From positions 82,453,501-82,517,500 of the forward strand of contig NC_069364.1 of NCBI RefSeq assembly GCF_021730395.1: a DNA stretch of 64,000 nucleotides, written 5' to 3'. Below are positions 11,766 through 22,981 of this stretch, piece after piece. Source of the stretch: Mercenaria mercenaria (lineage: Eukaryota > Mollusca > Bivalvia > Venerida > Veneridae). Both the position numbers and the translations under genes were made by a program. The first letter of the stretch is position 1, and the number at the start of each line of letters is the position of its first letter. The notes beneath the pieces were generated by a model. It saw only the letters and a program-made list of their open reading frames with translations, had not been told where the DNA came from and made no database searches.

Positions 11766-12370
11766 TGTAAATGATTTAGTTGAAAGTTCACCCACTCACG
11801 AATTGGTTTAATTGGAAGTTGGCTATCGTATTGATTTACAAAACGTAACTGGTATAGTGACTAACTTTATATGGAGGATGAGGAAATACCCGATGTTTCA
11901 CGATTGTCTCGTGTGTTGTCTAGAAGCCTACTGCAGTTGAAAGATATTGCATGTACAAGAAAGTTCATAATCAAAAATAGTCATGTCGGACCAAAAAAGA
12001 AGAATTTCGTAAAAACTGACAAAATAGTCCTGATTCGTGCACATTGCAGTAAATTTTCCTCTCAATGTCTTCCAGCATTAGGTAAAATGTCAGCTAAATC
12101 CATTTACAGTAAGGACAAGCATAATAATGTGGTGTAATTAAAACTAGGGCAATGTAGAGTTATATGCTTGGACAAAGCACAGCCTATTAATGTCTGAACC
12201 TCTAACATTTCTAGAGAACAAGTATACTAAAGATAAAGACAAAGGTAATTGAAAAGGGGAGCAATGTAAATTGTTGGTACTTCCCCTTAATGTTCTTCAT
12301 CATTAAATATATTTCAAATAAATTTCCTTCGGCAGTCTTCGCGATATACCAAGGATAACTAAATTTAATA
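11766..12370. other. Intergenic, no gene recognised
   Basis: An 88-codon frame at 11871-12137 (+) starts MEDEEIPDVSRLSRVLSR but matches no family I know and has no splice or codon signal that singles it out. I leave it uncalled. Confidence 0.4.
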
Positions 12371-14979
12371 AACAAGAGGGCCAAGATGGCCCTAGGTCGC
12401 TCACCTAAGAAACACACCATAACGGTGTAAACATGTTTGACCTAGTGATTTCATGGAGACAAGTATTCAGACCAAGTTTCATTAAGATTGGACCAAAAGA
12501 ATGTGGCCTCTTGATTGTAAACAAGTATTTTTTATTTGACCTAGTGACCTACTTTTTGACCCCACATTCGTGCTTTTTAAGATTCCAAAGAACAAACATT
12601 CTGACAAAGTTTCGGGAAGATTAGAGCAAAAAGGTGGCCTCTGGAGTGTATACAAGCTTTTCCTTTGATCTGGCCTAGTGACCTAGTTTTTGGCCCCATG
12701 TAACCCATATTCGAACTAATCTAAGACTTTATGATAAACAAGAGGGCCATGAAGGCCCTGTATCGCTCACCTGACCTACTGACCTAAAGATCACCAAGAT
12801 CAACATTCTGACCAAGTTTCAAGATATGGTCATAAATGTGGCCTCAAAAGTGTTGAATAGCTTTTCTTTTGATTTGACCCGGTGACCTAGTTTTTGACCC
12901 GACATGACCCAGATTCGAACTTGACCTAAAGATCATCAAGATTAACATTCTGACTAAGTTTCATAAAGATATAGTCATAAATGTGGCCTCTAGAATGTTA
13001 ACAAGCTTTTCCTTTGATTTGACCTATTGACCTAGGTTTTGACCACACCTGACCCAGATTTGAACCTGACCTATAGATCATTAAGATTAACATTCTGACT
13101 AAGTTTCATTAAGATATGGTCATAAATGTGGCCTCTAGAGTGTAAATTAGCTTTTCCTTTGATTTGACCTGGTGACCTAGTTTTTAATCCTACTTGACCC
13201 AGATTCAAACTGGACCTTGAGGTCATTAAGATTAACATTCTGACCAAGTTTCATGAAGATACAGTCAAAAATGTGGCCTCTACAGTGTTAACAAGCTTTT
13301 TCTTTGATTTGACCTCGTGACCCAGTTTTTAACCCCATATCAAACTCATCTAAGACTTTATTAAGAGTAACATTCTGACCAAGTTTCATTAAGATTGGGC
13401 CCAAATTGTGACCTCTAAGAGTGTTAACAAGTTTTTCCTTTGATTTGACCTGGTGACCTAGTTTTTGACCCCAGATAACCCAATATCAAACTCATCCAAG
13501 ATTTTATTGAGGGTAACATTCTGACCAAGTTTCATTAAGACTGGGCCAAAAATGTGACCTCTCGAGTGTTAACAAGCTTTTCCTTTGACCTGACCTGGTG
13601 ACCTAGTTTTTGATCCCAGATGACCCAATATCGAACTCGTCCAAGATTTTATTGAGGGTAACATTCTGACCAAGTTTCATTAAGATTGGGCCAAAAATGT
13701 GACCTCTAGAATGTTAACAAGCTTTTCCTTTGATCTGACCTGGTGACCTAGTTTTTTACCCCAGATGACCCAATATCGAACTCATCGAAGATTTTATTGA
13801 GGTAACATTCTGACCAAGTTTAATTAAGATTGGGCCAAAAATGTGACCTCTAGGGTGTTAACAAGCTTTTCCTTTGATCTGACCTGGTGACCTAGTTTTT
13901 GACCCCAGATGACCCGGTATCGAACTCTTCCAAAATTTTATTGAGGGTAACATTCTGACCAAGTTTCATTAATATTGGGCCAAAATTGTGACCTCTAGAG
14001 TGTTAACAGTCAAATTGCTGACGACAGACGACGGACACAGGACGATCACTAAAGCTCACCTTTGAGCACTTTGTGCTCAGGTGAGCTAAAAACATTCTGA
14101 CCAAGTTTTATGAAGATAGAATAAAAAAATGTGGCGGCTCGAGTGCAAACAAGCTTATTATTTGATTTGACCTGGTGACCTAGTTTTTAACCCTATATGA
14201 CCTGGATAAATCTTCATCTGCGATTTTATACAGACAAACATTCTAACAAAGTTTCATGCACTTCAAATGAAAAATGCAGCTCCTATTGCATACACAAGGT
14301 TTTCTTTTATTTTAACAGGTGACCTAGTTTTTGACCCCAGATGACCCAGATTCGAAACTGGACTAAAGATCATCAAAAAGATAAATAATTTGACCAAATT
14401 TCATGAAGATATGGTATGCTAAGTTAGCAAGTATGTACATCATTCCTTCACCACAAAAGATAATAGGCAAGTGTAGATTTCTCGGAAGCACAGAGCACCA
14501 CAAACAAGACAAATGTTTTTCGATTCACTATTATGCAAACATTTCTTAAAGTATAAATGTTGAATTTATAGGGTCTACAGTTTGCTCAACCTGTTTATCG
14601 GCTAGGTACTGCAAATTGAAGATTAATTATGGGGGATGTAGATTTACTTTTTTAAGTTATTTTTTTTTGGAAAAGACTCATTTCTCGGAACAAAGTAACA
14701 AATTAATCATCTTCAAATTCATGGTGTATAATTACAGTGGAGGCATGCTGCATTGCTGGGACCGCCACTTAGTGCAGTTCAAAAACCATTTACAGGTCCA
14801 TGCAAATATTCTTCTGACCAAGTTTGTAAACATCAATCAAATTATTGGTGAGAAAAGTCATTAAAAGTGTTTAACGACCAGTAGTCTTAGAGGAGAAGAT
14901 GGTCAAGTAAAATTATTGCTAGCCGAGGACAGACACTGGACTATCAACTTTTACTAACAGCTCACCCTGCACTTAGCTA
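12371..14979 (-). mobile_element. Pearl-like element, family B (GCTCACCT), outer copy B1a
   Basis: Minus-strand element. The 3' end at 12371 reads, in complement, hairpin (GGGCCATCTTGGCCC) then CTCTTGTT. The core is tandem units around GACCAAGTTTCAT and GTGACCTAGTTTTTGACC. The 5' end near 14979 is degenerate (AGCTCACC partly kept). It is interrupted at about 12736/14089 by a second copy of the same family; the core resumes with ACATTCTGACCAAGTT directly after it. Confidence 0.8.
12737..14088 (-). mobile_element. Pearl-like element, family B, inner complete copy B1b
   Basis: Complete copy. The 5' end at 14088 is TTTAGCTCACCTGAGCACAA with a hairpin to TTGTGCTCAGGTGAGC, followed by a short GAC-rich tract. 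The core has about nine units of roughly 130 bp. The 3' end at 12737 has hairpin GGGCC...GGCCC and CTCTTGTT. Subterminal inverted repeats are AGGTGAGC/GCTCACCT. Confidence 0.85.
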
Positions 14980-17900
14980 ACAAATATCACCCATTTTTTT
15001 TCACCCTAGATAAAACACTGAAGACATTAAAACTTGATAAATCTTTATTTGGAGATGTTAAAGTATGACAGAAAATATAACAAATATAGAAGTACTTCTT
15101 ATTGCCATCTTATATCATTTTCACAAACATAATGACTTCAGCTTTAACAAAGAAGAGAAAACAAACAATTTTATTTTGTACAATTCCTTCATATATCAAA
15201 ATCATTAAGGTCATGTTGATGAACTTTTCTGTTTGTTACTTTAACACTTACCCTGCTAAATTTCTACAATGAACGTGTCCATCTTTCAATTTGGACAGTA
15301 CCATTAACTGTTAGAAAGGTGCTTACCAAAAAGATACTGACTGAATAGCCAACAGTGCAGATCATGATCAGACTGCACTGGTTGCAAAGGCAGAATCAAT
15401 CGTGTCCAGCATGATAAGGGTTAAAATTGCATTTTCTTTCTAAATTTCAGTAAAACTATGTATATCTCTTTTCAAAAAAAAAAAAAAATTAAAATTCTGA
15501 CAAAATATGGTACTGTATTATAGTTGCAAGACACCAAAGATGCAAAAAAAGTTAGGATTACAATTCTGGATTTAAACTCCAGATACAGTTCTCAAAAAGG
15601 CACGGTTTTTTAGCTAAAAGGTACACATCTCCAGACTAAATAATGTCATAACAAATTAATAATATACCAATACCCATAGCTTAATGTAAATGTGAAAAAA
15701 CGTATAAAATTCCATAACTCAGTACAATTTAAATTAATATTTCGAGAGTATGTTAACACGACAGCTTTAGTATGTCATAAAAATTTTACTGTGTGTCTTA
15801 TACAGCGGGAAGTTTTTCTACATATTTTACAGGCCATGCAAGTATTTATATACATAAATGCAGCCTAGTTCTCAATAAATCATGTTGCCTCCACATCACT
15901 AACAAAAGAAAGTACTTTTTAAATTTTTCAAAAGTGGGCATAAATCTGGAGGTATGCCCCTTTCAGAAAGAAAATATAAATTAAGTGCTTCTTTACTTTC
16001 AGTGAATATGCTAAAAATTTGTTTCTCTCTGCATCCTTATTGAATTCTACCCTTCACTGGGTACTTAAGTTTTAATTATTCACAATTAGGACTCAGTATA
16101 TTTATGTTTGCACTGAAATTAACAAAAGAATCTTTACCTATAAATACAAAGATAACGCCTGTGCTAGAGTTGCATAAAAATTTGAAAGGTGTTCAATAAA
16201 TGAAAAAATAACAATGTTGTTTAATCAAAGATTCACAAAACAAAGCCTACACTGAGAACAACTACACATATTAAATATGTGTACATATCATGAAACTTGT
16301 GTAAAATATTAATTTAATCAAACACAGCATAACACGTTATGATTCAATTCAACAAAGCGTAACAATTATGTTCCTGTAATAATCTTTAAATATTCAGCAC
16401 TCCTCTTCCACATAATTTAAAACTTTAATATGGCACACACTTTTGCGAAGCTACTGTACGTCATGATAAGCATTGATTGACGTTGCTCTTTTTTGCTTTT
16501 TAAATGTATTCAATTGCAAAAGCTCTCCATAACAGGTGCCTCAATTTGAAACATCTTTCTGCAAATTACAAGATAAAAATACCAATGTACTTTAAGTACT
16601 GTTCTATTATCAACTTGAAACATTTCACCTGGAGCTATGCCCCTAAGCAAAACAAGTGTCCTTCAGGAAAGTAGGATAATGTACACATTCAGGAATTAAC
16701 ACGAAAACTGTCAAGCACTTGTTTGAATACAAAAGCTATATGTAATGTAATGTATCAGTTGAAAAGGAAGTTAAAAACAACAACAAAACAAAAACAATCC
16801 CTGCACACAGTCAGCATACTGGGGTATACAACCACAGTGTTCAATTTACTTCACAAAATCACTAGGTACTAACTGAATATATCTATATGTCTACTTAGTT
16901 ACCTAGAAAACAATTAAAGGGCCTCCCAAAGAACATCTAAATTTCAATTGTTTTTAAGCAGATATCTATTGCTATTACATACATTGCACCAGTATTATTT
17001 AAGTAGATATTTCAGTGTATGATATAAAATTTTCCTAAAACATAAAAAACCACTTTATAATGTCTTTCTATTGTACTTACTAAATAATGAGCAAATTTTA
17101 TAACTTTACAAAAAAAAACTTGTGATAAATGCGGAGGAATGCAGCTTTATTATTAGGCCACAACTTGACATCTTTTTAACAACATTGTAAATAAGAAATT
17201 AAGTTTTCACTTTTACTTTCTTGGTGGAAAAGCATTAATTTGTTCTTGTAAAATTCTATATCTAAATTCTTTCCAAAATGTATTTCTACATTGTAAATCA
17301 CTTTTTACCAGCTCCACATTTTTTATTTTCAATATCAACATAAAACTATGATTAAGGTCAAACAACTGTCTGGGGAAAATACAAAGCATATGCTTAAATA
17401 CTAGTCAATTCAATTATTAAAATTACTCTACTTCTGGTAGACATGTACATAAAAATTAAATGTACCCATCTTCCTTTTATATAAATTTCTAATGGTAAAC
17501 AATTCAAACATCTGATTTTTTCATAACATGATAAATATTATTGGTATATTGCACAAATAGAAGTATAACAACTTCAAAATGTTTTCTCAATGATAAAATT
17601 TGTCTTCAATACTTTTTTCATCAGCATATGATGTGATACTGTCGGTGTCATTTATTTGAAGAGCTCCTTCTTGTAAGTGGTATCTCAGTGAAACCTGCTT
17701 TACTTCAGAATTTTAAAAACACTCTTTTCCTACTCACTAAATCGATACTTATTTATTTCTCTGATTTTATTCAATTTTGATATGTAGCTCTTTCTATGGC
17801 ACTCTATACAAATATATTACATAATATTCAACTTCCTTTCCACCTCTAAAACATTAAAACTGAATGAGCTAGGCTTACTAAACAGCAGTCAAGCATATGG

Positions 17901-18042
17901 AATGGAAACTAAACCAAATAAGGCTGAGGTCAAAGGCTTGATATGGTTTTCTGAATAGGTATCTTTCTTAACTTCTTTCTCTTTCAGCATAAATGCTTCA
18001 ACCGGCACAATTTGGTAAATGTTAAATATTAATTCTCTAATG
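14980..18042 (-). other. Mostly unique AT-rich sequence; possible long JAGN1 3' UTR
   Basis: This is directly 3' of the JAGN1 stop codon on the minus strand and, apart from one MITE at 15239-15423, contains none of the window's repeat families. Several minus-strand AATAAA-type signals occur (TTTATT on the plus strand, for example near 15047 and 17755). I infer that part of it is 3' UTR; the end cannot be fixed without transcript data. No other coding region is seen. Confidence 0.4.
15239..15423 (-). mobile_element. Short MITE, family also present at 38226-38440
   Basis: Minus-strand copy of a roughly 190 bp element containing GTGCAGTCTGATCATGATCT, ATTCAGTCAGTATC and TTTAGCAGGGTAAGTG. The ends are imperfect inverted repeats (TTAACCCTTA... 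and ...GGGTAAGTGTTAA). The second copy in this window is on the plus strand. Confidence 0.7.
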
Positions 18043-18523
18043 TCACTTTGTTTTCTTGTCCCTTGGCTTCCATGCTTTCAATAAATTCACCCCAAAGTAC
18101 ATGGAGAAGACGTGAATTTGTAAACAGACTACAAGTCCAAAATACCACACAAGAACAGCTGGATATCCTACAATTTGAGCATTATATTTCCTTTCATTAT
18201 AAAAGAGAACTAACTCATCAAAAAGTTCAATCATTCCATACAGCACTGGCAAAATACCAAAAACGACTGTCCCTATCAGGAACTGCTTCAAGACAAGTGA
18301 GTCATTTCTAGGCAAGGATTTCAAACCCAGCAGTGCTGCTAATAGGCTGACAATCCAAGCATATTCCCAGGCTTTTGGAGCTGGAAAATCCCAATGTTGA
18401 AGTCGGCGGTAAATTGGCAATCCTATTAAAGCAGTTAGACCAGGCAGAAGGCGTACTATGACAACAAGTCCCAATAAAATTTGTAGTATCAGCGAGGACT
18501 TCAATCGACTCTTGTTTATAGAA
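18043..18523 (-). CDS. JAGN1: Jagunal homologue, coding exon 2 (residues 29-188)
   Basis: Jagunal is a four-helix ER membrane protein of the early secretory pathway; in vertebrates JAGN1 supports glycoprotein and granule-protein trafficking in neutrophils. This exon encodes most of the protein. Matches to the vertebrate family include KAWEYAW, SLLAALLGLKSLPRN, ILPVLYGMIELF and LQIHVFSMYFGVNLLKAW. Hydrophobic helices lie at about 40-64, 84-99, 106-128 and 147-170, and the tail ends KKTK, a KKxx ER-retrieval signal like that of vertebrate JAGN1. The acceptor is a pyrimidine tract plus CAG at 18524-18548; the exon begins in the third base of codon 29 (phase 2), which joins exactly to exon 1. The whole protein is 188 residues, close to the human 183. 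The open frame upstream of 18523 is intronic. Identification by recalled family sequence, strong over the whole length. Confidence 0.95.
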
Positions 18524-18609
18524 CTGAAAGAAAAAAGAATGAACATTGTTAAGTATGAATGTAAATATTGACAGATAAATATTCCAGTATACACTTTACC
18601 TATTTTACC

Positions 18610-18780
18610 TTTACCTTCTTATCTCACCTGAACAATATTTGGGTGAAGAATTGTGATCACAAATGTCTGTCGGTCTACTGGTGACGTCACAGCTTTATTA
18701 CGTCACTATTGGCGCATTTCATTCATAGTCTGCCGATAACATGTTTTTTTCATCTTTATTTTGTATTCAGTAGACTGGTT
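18610..18780 (+). repeat. Fragment of a pearl-like 5' end
   Basis: CTCACCTGAACAATATTTGGGTGAAG resembles the 5' hairpin of family B (subterminal CTCACCT, inverted GGGTGA), but no tandem core or 3' end follows. ATAACATGTTTTTT-CATCTT-ATTTTGT occurs here and again at about 18859-18895. Sits in JAGN1 intron 1. Confidence 0.4.
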
Positions 18781-18969
18781 TTCCAATTTTAAGCATGTCG
18801 GGATATTTCATAGATTTTCTGAGACTGATACACAATCCAATTCATCATTACTCACCAAAATGCCAATAACATGTTTTTTCATCTTCATTTTGTGCAAATT
18901 TATACTTTTCCGCAATATTACATAAAAATATTGAGGTATTCATGTGTATTCATAAAACATTAAAGTGTC

Positions 18970-19024
18970 TAGGAATACAGATCCATACCTCTAGAATCTG
19001 GTTCTAGAGGTTCGGATCCGTACT
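18970..19024. repeat. Short foldback
   Basis: ACCTCTAGAA and TTCTAGAGGT flank a five-base loop, and the outer GATCC/GGATC and GGA-TAC/GTA-TCC words extend the pairing. An imperfect hairpin of about 24 bp arms; probably the relic of a foldback MITE. Confidence 0.6.
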
Positions 19025-19239
19025 CCTACACAACCCTTTAAATTGCGCCGATTTCCACCACAGTTACGATCCTAACTACTTGAGATATAGAGGCAGATAT
19101 ACTGTCTTGCAGTCCAAAAAACTGAGACTAGAATAGGACTTTTTAAAGAATTGCCGTCAAGTCATTGTATGTGATATGACCATAATTTCACACTTCTTTT
19201 CATAAATTTAATCCAGATTGGCAACAATAGCTTGATTGG

Positions 19240-19390
19240 CCATTGGGCTTTTAAGCCAGATCGAGCGATGTGACCAGCCTGTTAAGGTGCTCTACCAACT
19301 GAGCTAACCGGGCTCCTAGTTAACCAGAAGCCTCGAATCACTACAGGCTTTTAAGCCAGATCGGGCAATGTGACCAGCCTGTTAAGAAAG
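19240..19390 (-). mobile_element. tRNA-derived SINE fragment with an internal 41 bp duplication
   Basis: Minus strand reads GCCCGGTTAGCTCAGTTGGT, an A-box-bearing tRNA-like head, then AGAGCACCTTAACAGG. A 41-base piece (19246-19286, beginning GGCTTTTAAGCCAGATCG) is repeated at 19346-19386 with two mismatches, so the tRNA-like part is flanked by direct copies. Confidence 0.6.
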
Positions 19391-20148
19391 ATGAAACAAG
19401 ACATCAAGCAGTGTGTGACATTAACTTTTTTACAGACTTCCAATTTTTTGTAGCCCAACAGAATTTTTCGTAGCCCCACCAATTTTTCGCTCAAGAATGA
19501 ACAAGACTATCATTCTAGTAACATTTTATTTAATTTCTTTCAATATACTGCTGTAGGTTGGTGAATATTGATATATTTCAGAAATTTATATGAGTTTTTC
19601 AGAATTGATTTTGAAATCTGAAACAGTGTTCACAAAATTGTGCAGAAAGTCAAAGACACAGAGTCATGAAACAAGATCTAAACGGCTTTGTAGACAAGAA
19701 ATAGCTTGGCAGTAGACTGACCAGGGGTCTCGCTAGGCCCATCATTTTTTTGGTGAGAAGTCAATTCTCCCTCAGACTGATTTAGGGAGAAGTGGGGAGA
19801 CTTTAGGGAGAAGTTGGAAGACTCCATCAATTTTTATATTTCTACCTCGAAGCTGTGAATTGATTCGATGACCATTCATTTACTTAGTTACATCATTTTT
19901 CCATACACAGTGATTCAATACAAAATTCTGAAAAAAAAATAATTGTTTTCTGTTCAAGATGGTACTGAATCTAACATGCTGATTTTTTTTGGTGCTATAT
20001 CGTGTAATATATGAATACAGGATGAAAAGGGGTTTATTATTAATACCGGGTCACTACTTGTGTGAACAGTTTCTCATTGGAATAAAACTGAATGTAAACT
20101 GTGTCAAACCTAGAAATACAATACAAATCAATTCATCCATCAAAGAAA

Positions 20149-20956
20149 ATGTGCCCAATCATGTGATCACGCTACGTCATTTTGTTCCTGCTACAATCTC
20201 GAAAGTGAAAGTGAAAAGGTAAACAAAAATTATAAATCAGGGCTTAAGTTTGTTATTCAATATATTGTATAAATATCATGCACATGATTCGAAACCTATT
20301 TGAAAGTGCTACCCCCGGTACTACCATTTCCACACCAAACCCTTCCCATTTTAATGCTATTCCTGTTCAACCACTTTCGATATGTGTGCTCTGAGGTGTT
20401 CCCACTGCAAGTCAATTGCAAAAAAAATACAAAAAAGCACTTTCTTGTGGATAAAATTCACAGCATAGGTCATCGCTATAAACCATTGATTACTTTAAAG
20501 GTCCATTACTAAGGGAAAGTGAGTAGGCAATTTTTTTCATAGCCAGTGCATAGACTTCTGCAAGACACTAAATAATGAAGATTGGCAGGTCAAAATTTAC
20601 AGAAGGTCTTTGGAACTCAAAGAAATGTACGTGTATTATGTTGAAATTTCAATGAATCGACAGAATGACCCCCAGGTCTTTTTAACTTCCTTCATACTTC
20701 ATAGAAAAATAATTGTACATATACTGCGATTTATTTCGAATTTCTACAAACCAACTTTCATTTTCCAATAAAATGAAATAGTTTCTGTGCTTTTTAAAAG
20801 AAATTAAAATGTTCACTTTCCTTAGTATTGGACCTTTAAGACCATGATTAGCTCGGATACTTACTCGTAGTCGCATATTGGACAGAAAATGCCATTTTAT
20901 GGAATGTTCCCACAACAAGTCCATCGCAGACCATGTTCTCACAGAAAGAAACATTG
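20149..20956 (+). repeat. Left copy of an inverted segment (contains a MITE)
   Basis: From AATGTGCCCAATCATGTGAT to TTCTCACAGAAAG this segment matches, in complement, the right copy at about 22930-26992, with roughly 95 percent identity by eye. It is interrupted only by the MITE at 20499-20835. It preserves the empty sites of two insertions present in the right copy. Confidence 0.8.
20499..20835. mobile_element. 337 bp MITE with TTAA target duplication
   Basis: Ends AGGTCCATTACTAAGG and CCTTAGTATTGGACCT are inverted repeats with one mismatch, continuing into AAAGTGA/TTCACTTT. TTAA flanks both sides (20495-20498, 20836-20839). The right inverted copy (26624-26642) carries the uninterrupted site with a single TTAA. 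TTAA duplication points to piggyBac- or Kolobok-type mobilisation. Confidence 0.85.
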
Positions 20957-21655
20957 TAATACAATGCAGGTATAAAGATTAAATCTTTTAAAAAATATGA
21001 TGCGGCTTCAAAAAGTCTTTTCGACTTCTATAATTTGAAGGGTGGTTTTTTTTGTGTTATATAGGTCTTAAAGACGGTAGAATGATGTAGCTTAAAGAGC
21101 GTGTTTTTGTTTTTCTTAACATGCACTCTATGTTAAATATAAGAACTTGATATATACATTGTAAGGATACAATTTGCATATAATAGTAGAATTGATGAGT
21201 AAGCCATTTTTTTTTTGCTAAATAATTCGTAAGTTTATGTAATTCAGTGATTATAAGTATGATTTTGCTGAGAGGGCACGCTGGACTCAGAAAATGAAAG
21301 TGACCTCAATAAAGCGTGAACCCTAGGCGATATATGACCATTTTGTATCAATTCGCCGTAAAACCCAACTCACTCAGCCATAACGTGAACAAAATTCATT
21401 TAAGAAGTGTGTCATGTGAGTTAGATATGACGGTTGTGCACGCAGAAATGATTAAATAATTCTACCTACTCTGGAGATGGGTCTTGACGTATAAAATGAT
21501 ACTAAACTGAACGAGGATATGCTTATCTAGATGCATTTTACTTTTTGTATGAAATCTTGGTTTTGTGAAGAAGCATGAAGTATATCATTTCTTTCTTACA
21601 ATTCTTATTTTCAAATAAAACATGTGGCGCATGTAAAATACAAATAAATTATGTT
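20957..21655. other. Transposon interior, no gene recognised
   Basis: AT-rich sequence inside the 8.2 kb element with no coding region, tandem repeat or inverted repeat that I can support. Confidence 0.4.
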
Positions 21656-21661
21656 GATAAA

Positions 21662-22140
21662 GCAAGAGGGTCATCACAGATGATCCTCGATAGCTGACCT
21701 GAGAAAGTGCGCTATCTAATGAGACTTTTAATGAGATATTCCATCACGTGTTAATAGAGGGTTAAAGATCCTAACATGGTTATGATTGAATTTCTAAAAT
21801 CATATCACCCAATGAAGCTGGTTGCGTTTCTCTCAGTTGAAATATTCTGTCAAAAGAATGATGAATTAGTACCGTATCTGAGTGATCAGAAATAAGTTCA
21901 ATAAACCAATGTCTCACTGGGTTCGAACGAATTACAAGTTTGGCTTATATCGAAGACCTTGGAACACTTTAAAATCTAGACATTACAAAGTTAAAATACA
22001 TCTTCGTCGCAGCATAAATGTCAATCGAAAATATTATCAACTTTCATTTGGCAAAACTTTCATAACAATCCGCTGAAAATCGTTAGGGGGCGCATATAAC
22101 CTTATGTGTACCGACGCTGTCGCCAGACGGCTCTACTTTA
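21662..22140 (-). mobile_element. Degenerate pearl-like element
   Basis: On the minus strand the end at 21662 has a hairpin (GGATCATCTGTGATGACCC) followed by TCTTGCTT, close to the family B terminus. GAC/GTC-rich sequence near 22115-22135 could be the 5' tract. The tandem core is not recognisable, so this is an old copy. Confidence 0.4.
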
Positions 22141-22755
22141 ACTCGATCGAACCTAGTGGTCTATCCTATGAAAATGCTTATGTGTTAGTAACCTAAAATA
22201 ATCAATTTTAGGCACAAAAAATGTCCATGAAAAGGAATGTAAACTTTCGTGGCTCATTTTGTATCAGCGTCAGTTTAACAAAGGGACAAAGTATCACCCA
22301 AACACTTGAATGGTATACAGTATGATATAAACCCACATCTTACGTAGATCAAGAGAGAACAGCTTAATACTACCACTCATTCTGGAACAGTAATTTAAAC
22401 AAAGTTTGTAATTTTACTCAAATAATATGGCAAAGACCTTAAAAAGGTTTAAATTTTCGAAAATGATTCAAACTAGTTTCGAAATTTTTAAAGCTACTCC
22501 ACTGAGATTTTAATACTAGAGGACTAGAACAACAGTTTGTGATTTTTATGTATTAGAAAGATTTGTTTCACCAGGGGCTTCGTTTTGTAAGAATGAACAT
22601 AGTAGTGTAAAATCGCTGTAAAAATGAAACGTTCAAAGAGAAACATCATATCAGTCTTTCTTGTGTGCCATCCTGATGTGACGGTTTAGAGCCGACCTGT
22701 GTTTATATGTAGATGGACAGTTTGGATATTCTATGAAACTATGCATGTCCTAATG

Positions 22756-22901
22756 TCATTGTGTGTGCGTAGGTTTTCCCTTTTTGCCACACGTATCACA
22801 AGTCAAACGTGTACATGTCTTTCTTAGCTGGTGTTGTTTCCTCTCTGTAGAGGTGGCGAAAGCTTTTCCGCATTGTGCACATACGTACTCGCCGCTAGCA
22901 C
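22756..22901 (-). pseudogene. Orphan C2HC zinc-finger terminal exon, captured fragment
   Basis: After an acceptor-like ATTTGTAATCTAG on the minus strand, 47 codons read ASGEYVCAQCGKAFATSTER then KQHQLRKTC and a second CDTC pair, ending at a stop after THTQ. The first finger is C-x2-C-x12-H-x5-C; the second has only its cysteine pair. The exon sits next to the right inverted segment inside the 8.2 kb transposon. I infer a piece of a zinc-finger gene or of a transposon-encoded protein. No partner exon was found. Confidence 0.45.
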
Positions 22902-22981
22902 CTAGATTACAAATGAAAAACAAAAAGTTGCTTTCTGTGAGAACATGGTCTGCGATGTACTTGTTGTGGGAACATTCCATA

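Noticed and set aside
18524-18594. JAGN1 starting at the intronic ATG at 18594
   Set aside because: The region contains a classic acceptor (pyrimidine tract plus CAG), and the true N-terminus matches the family at 27869-27954.
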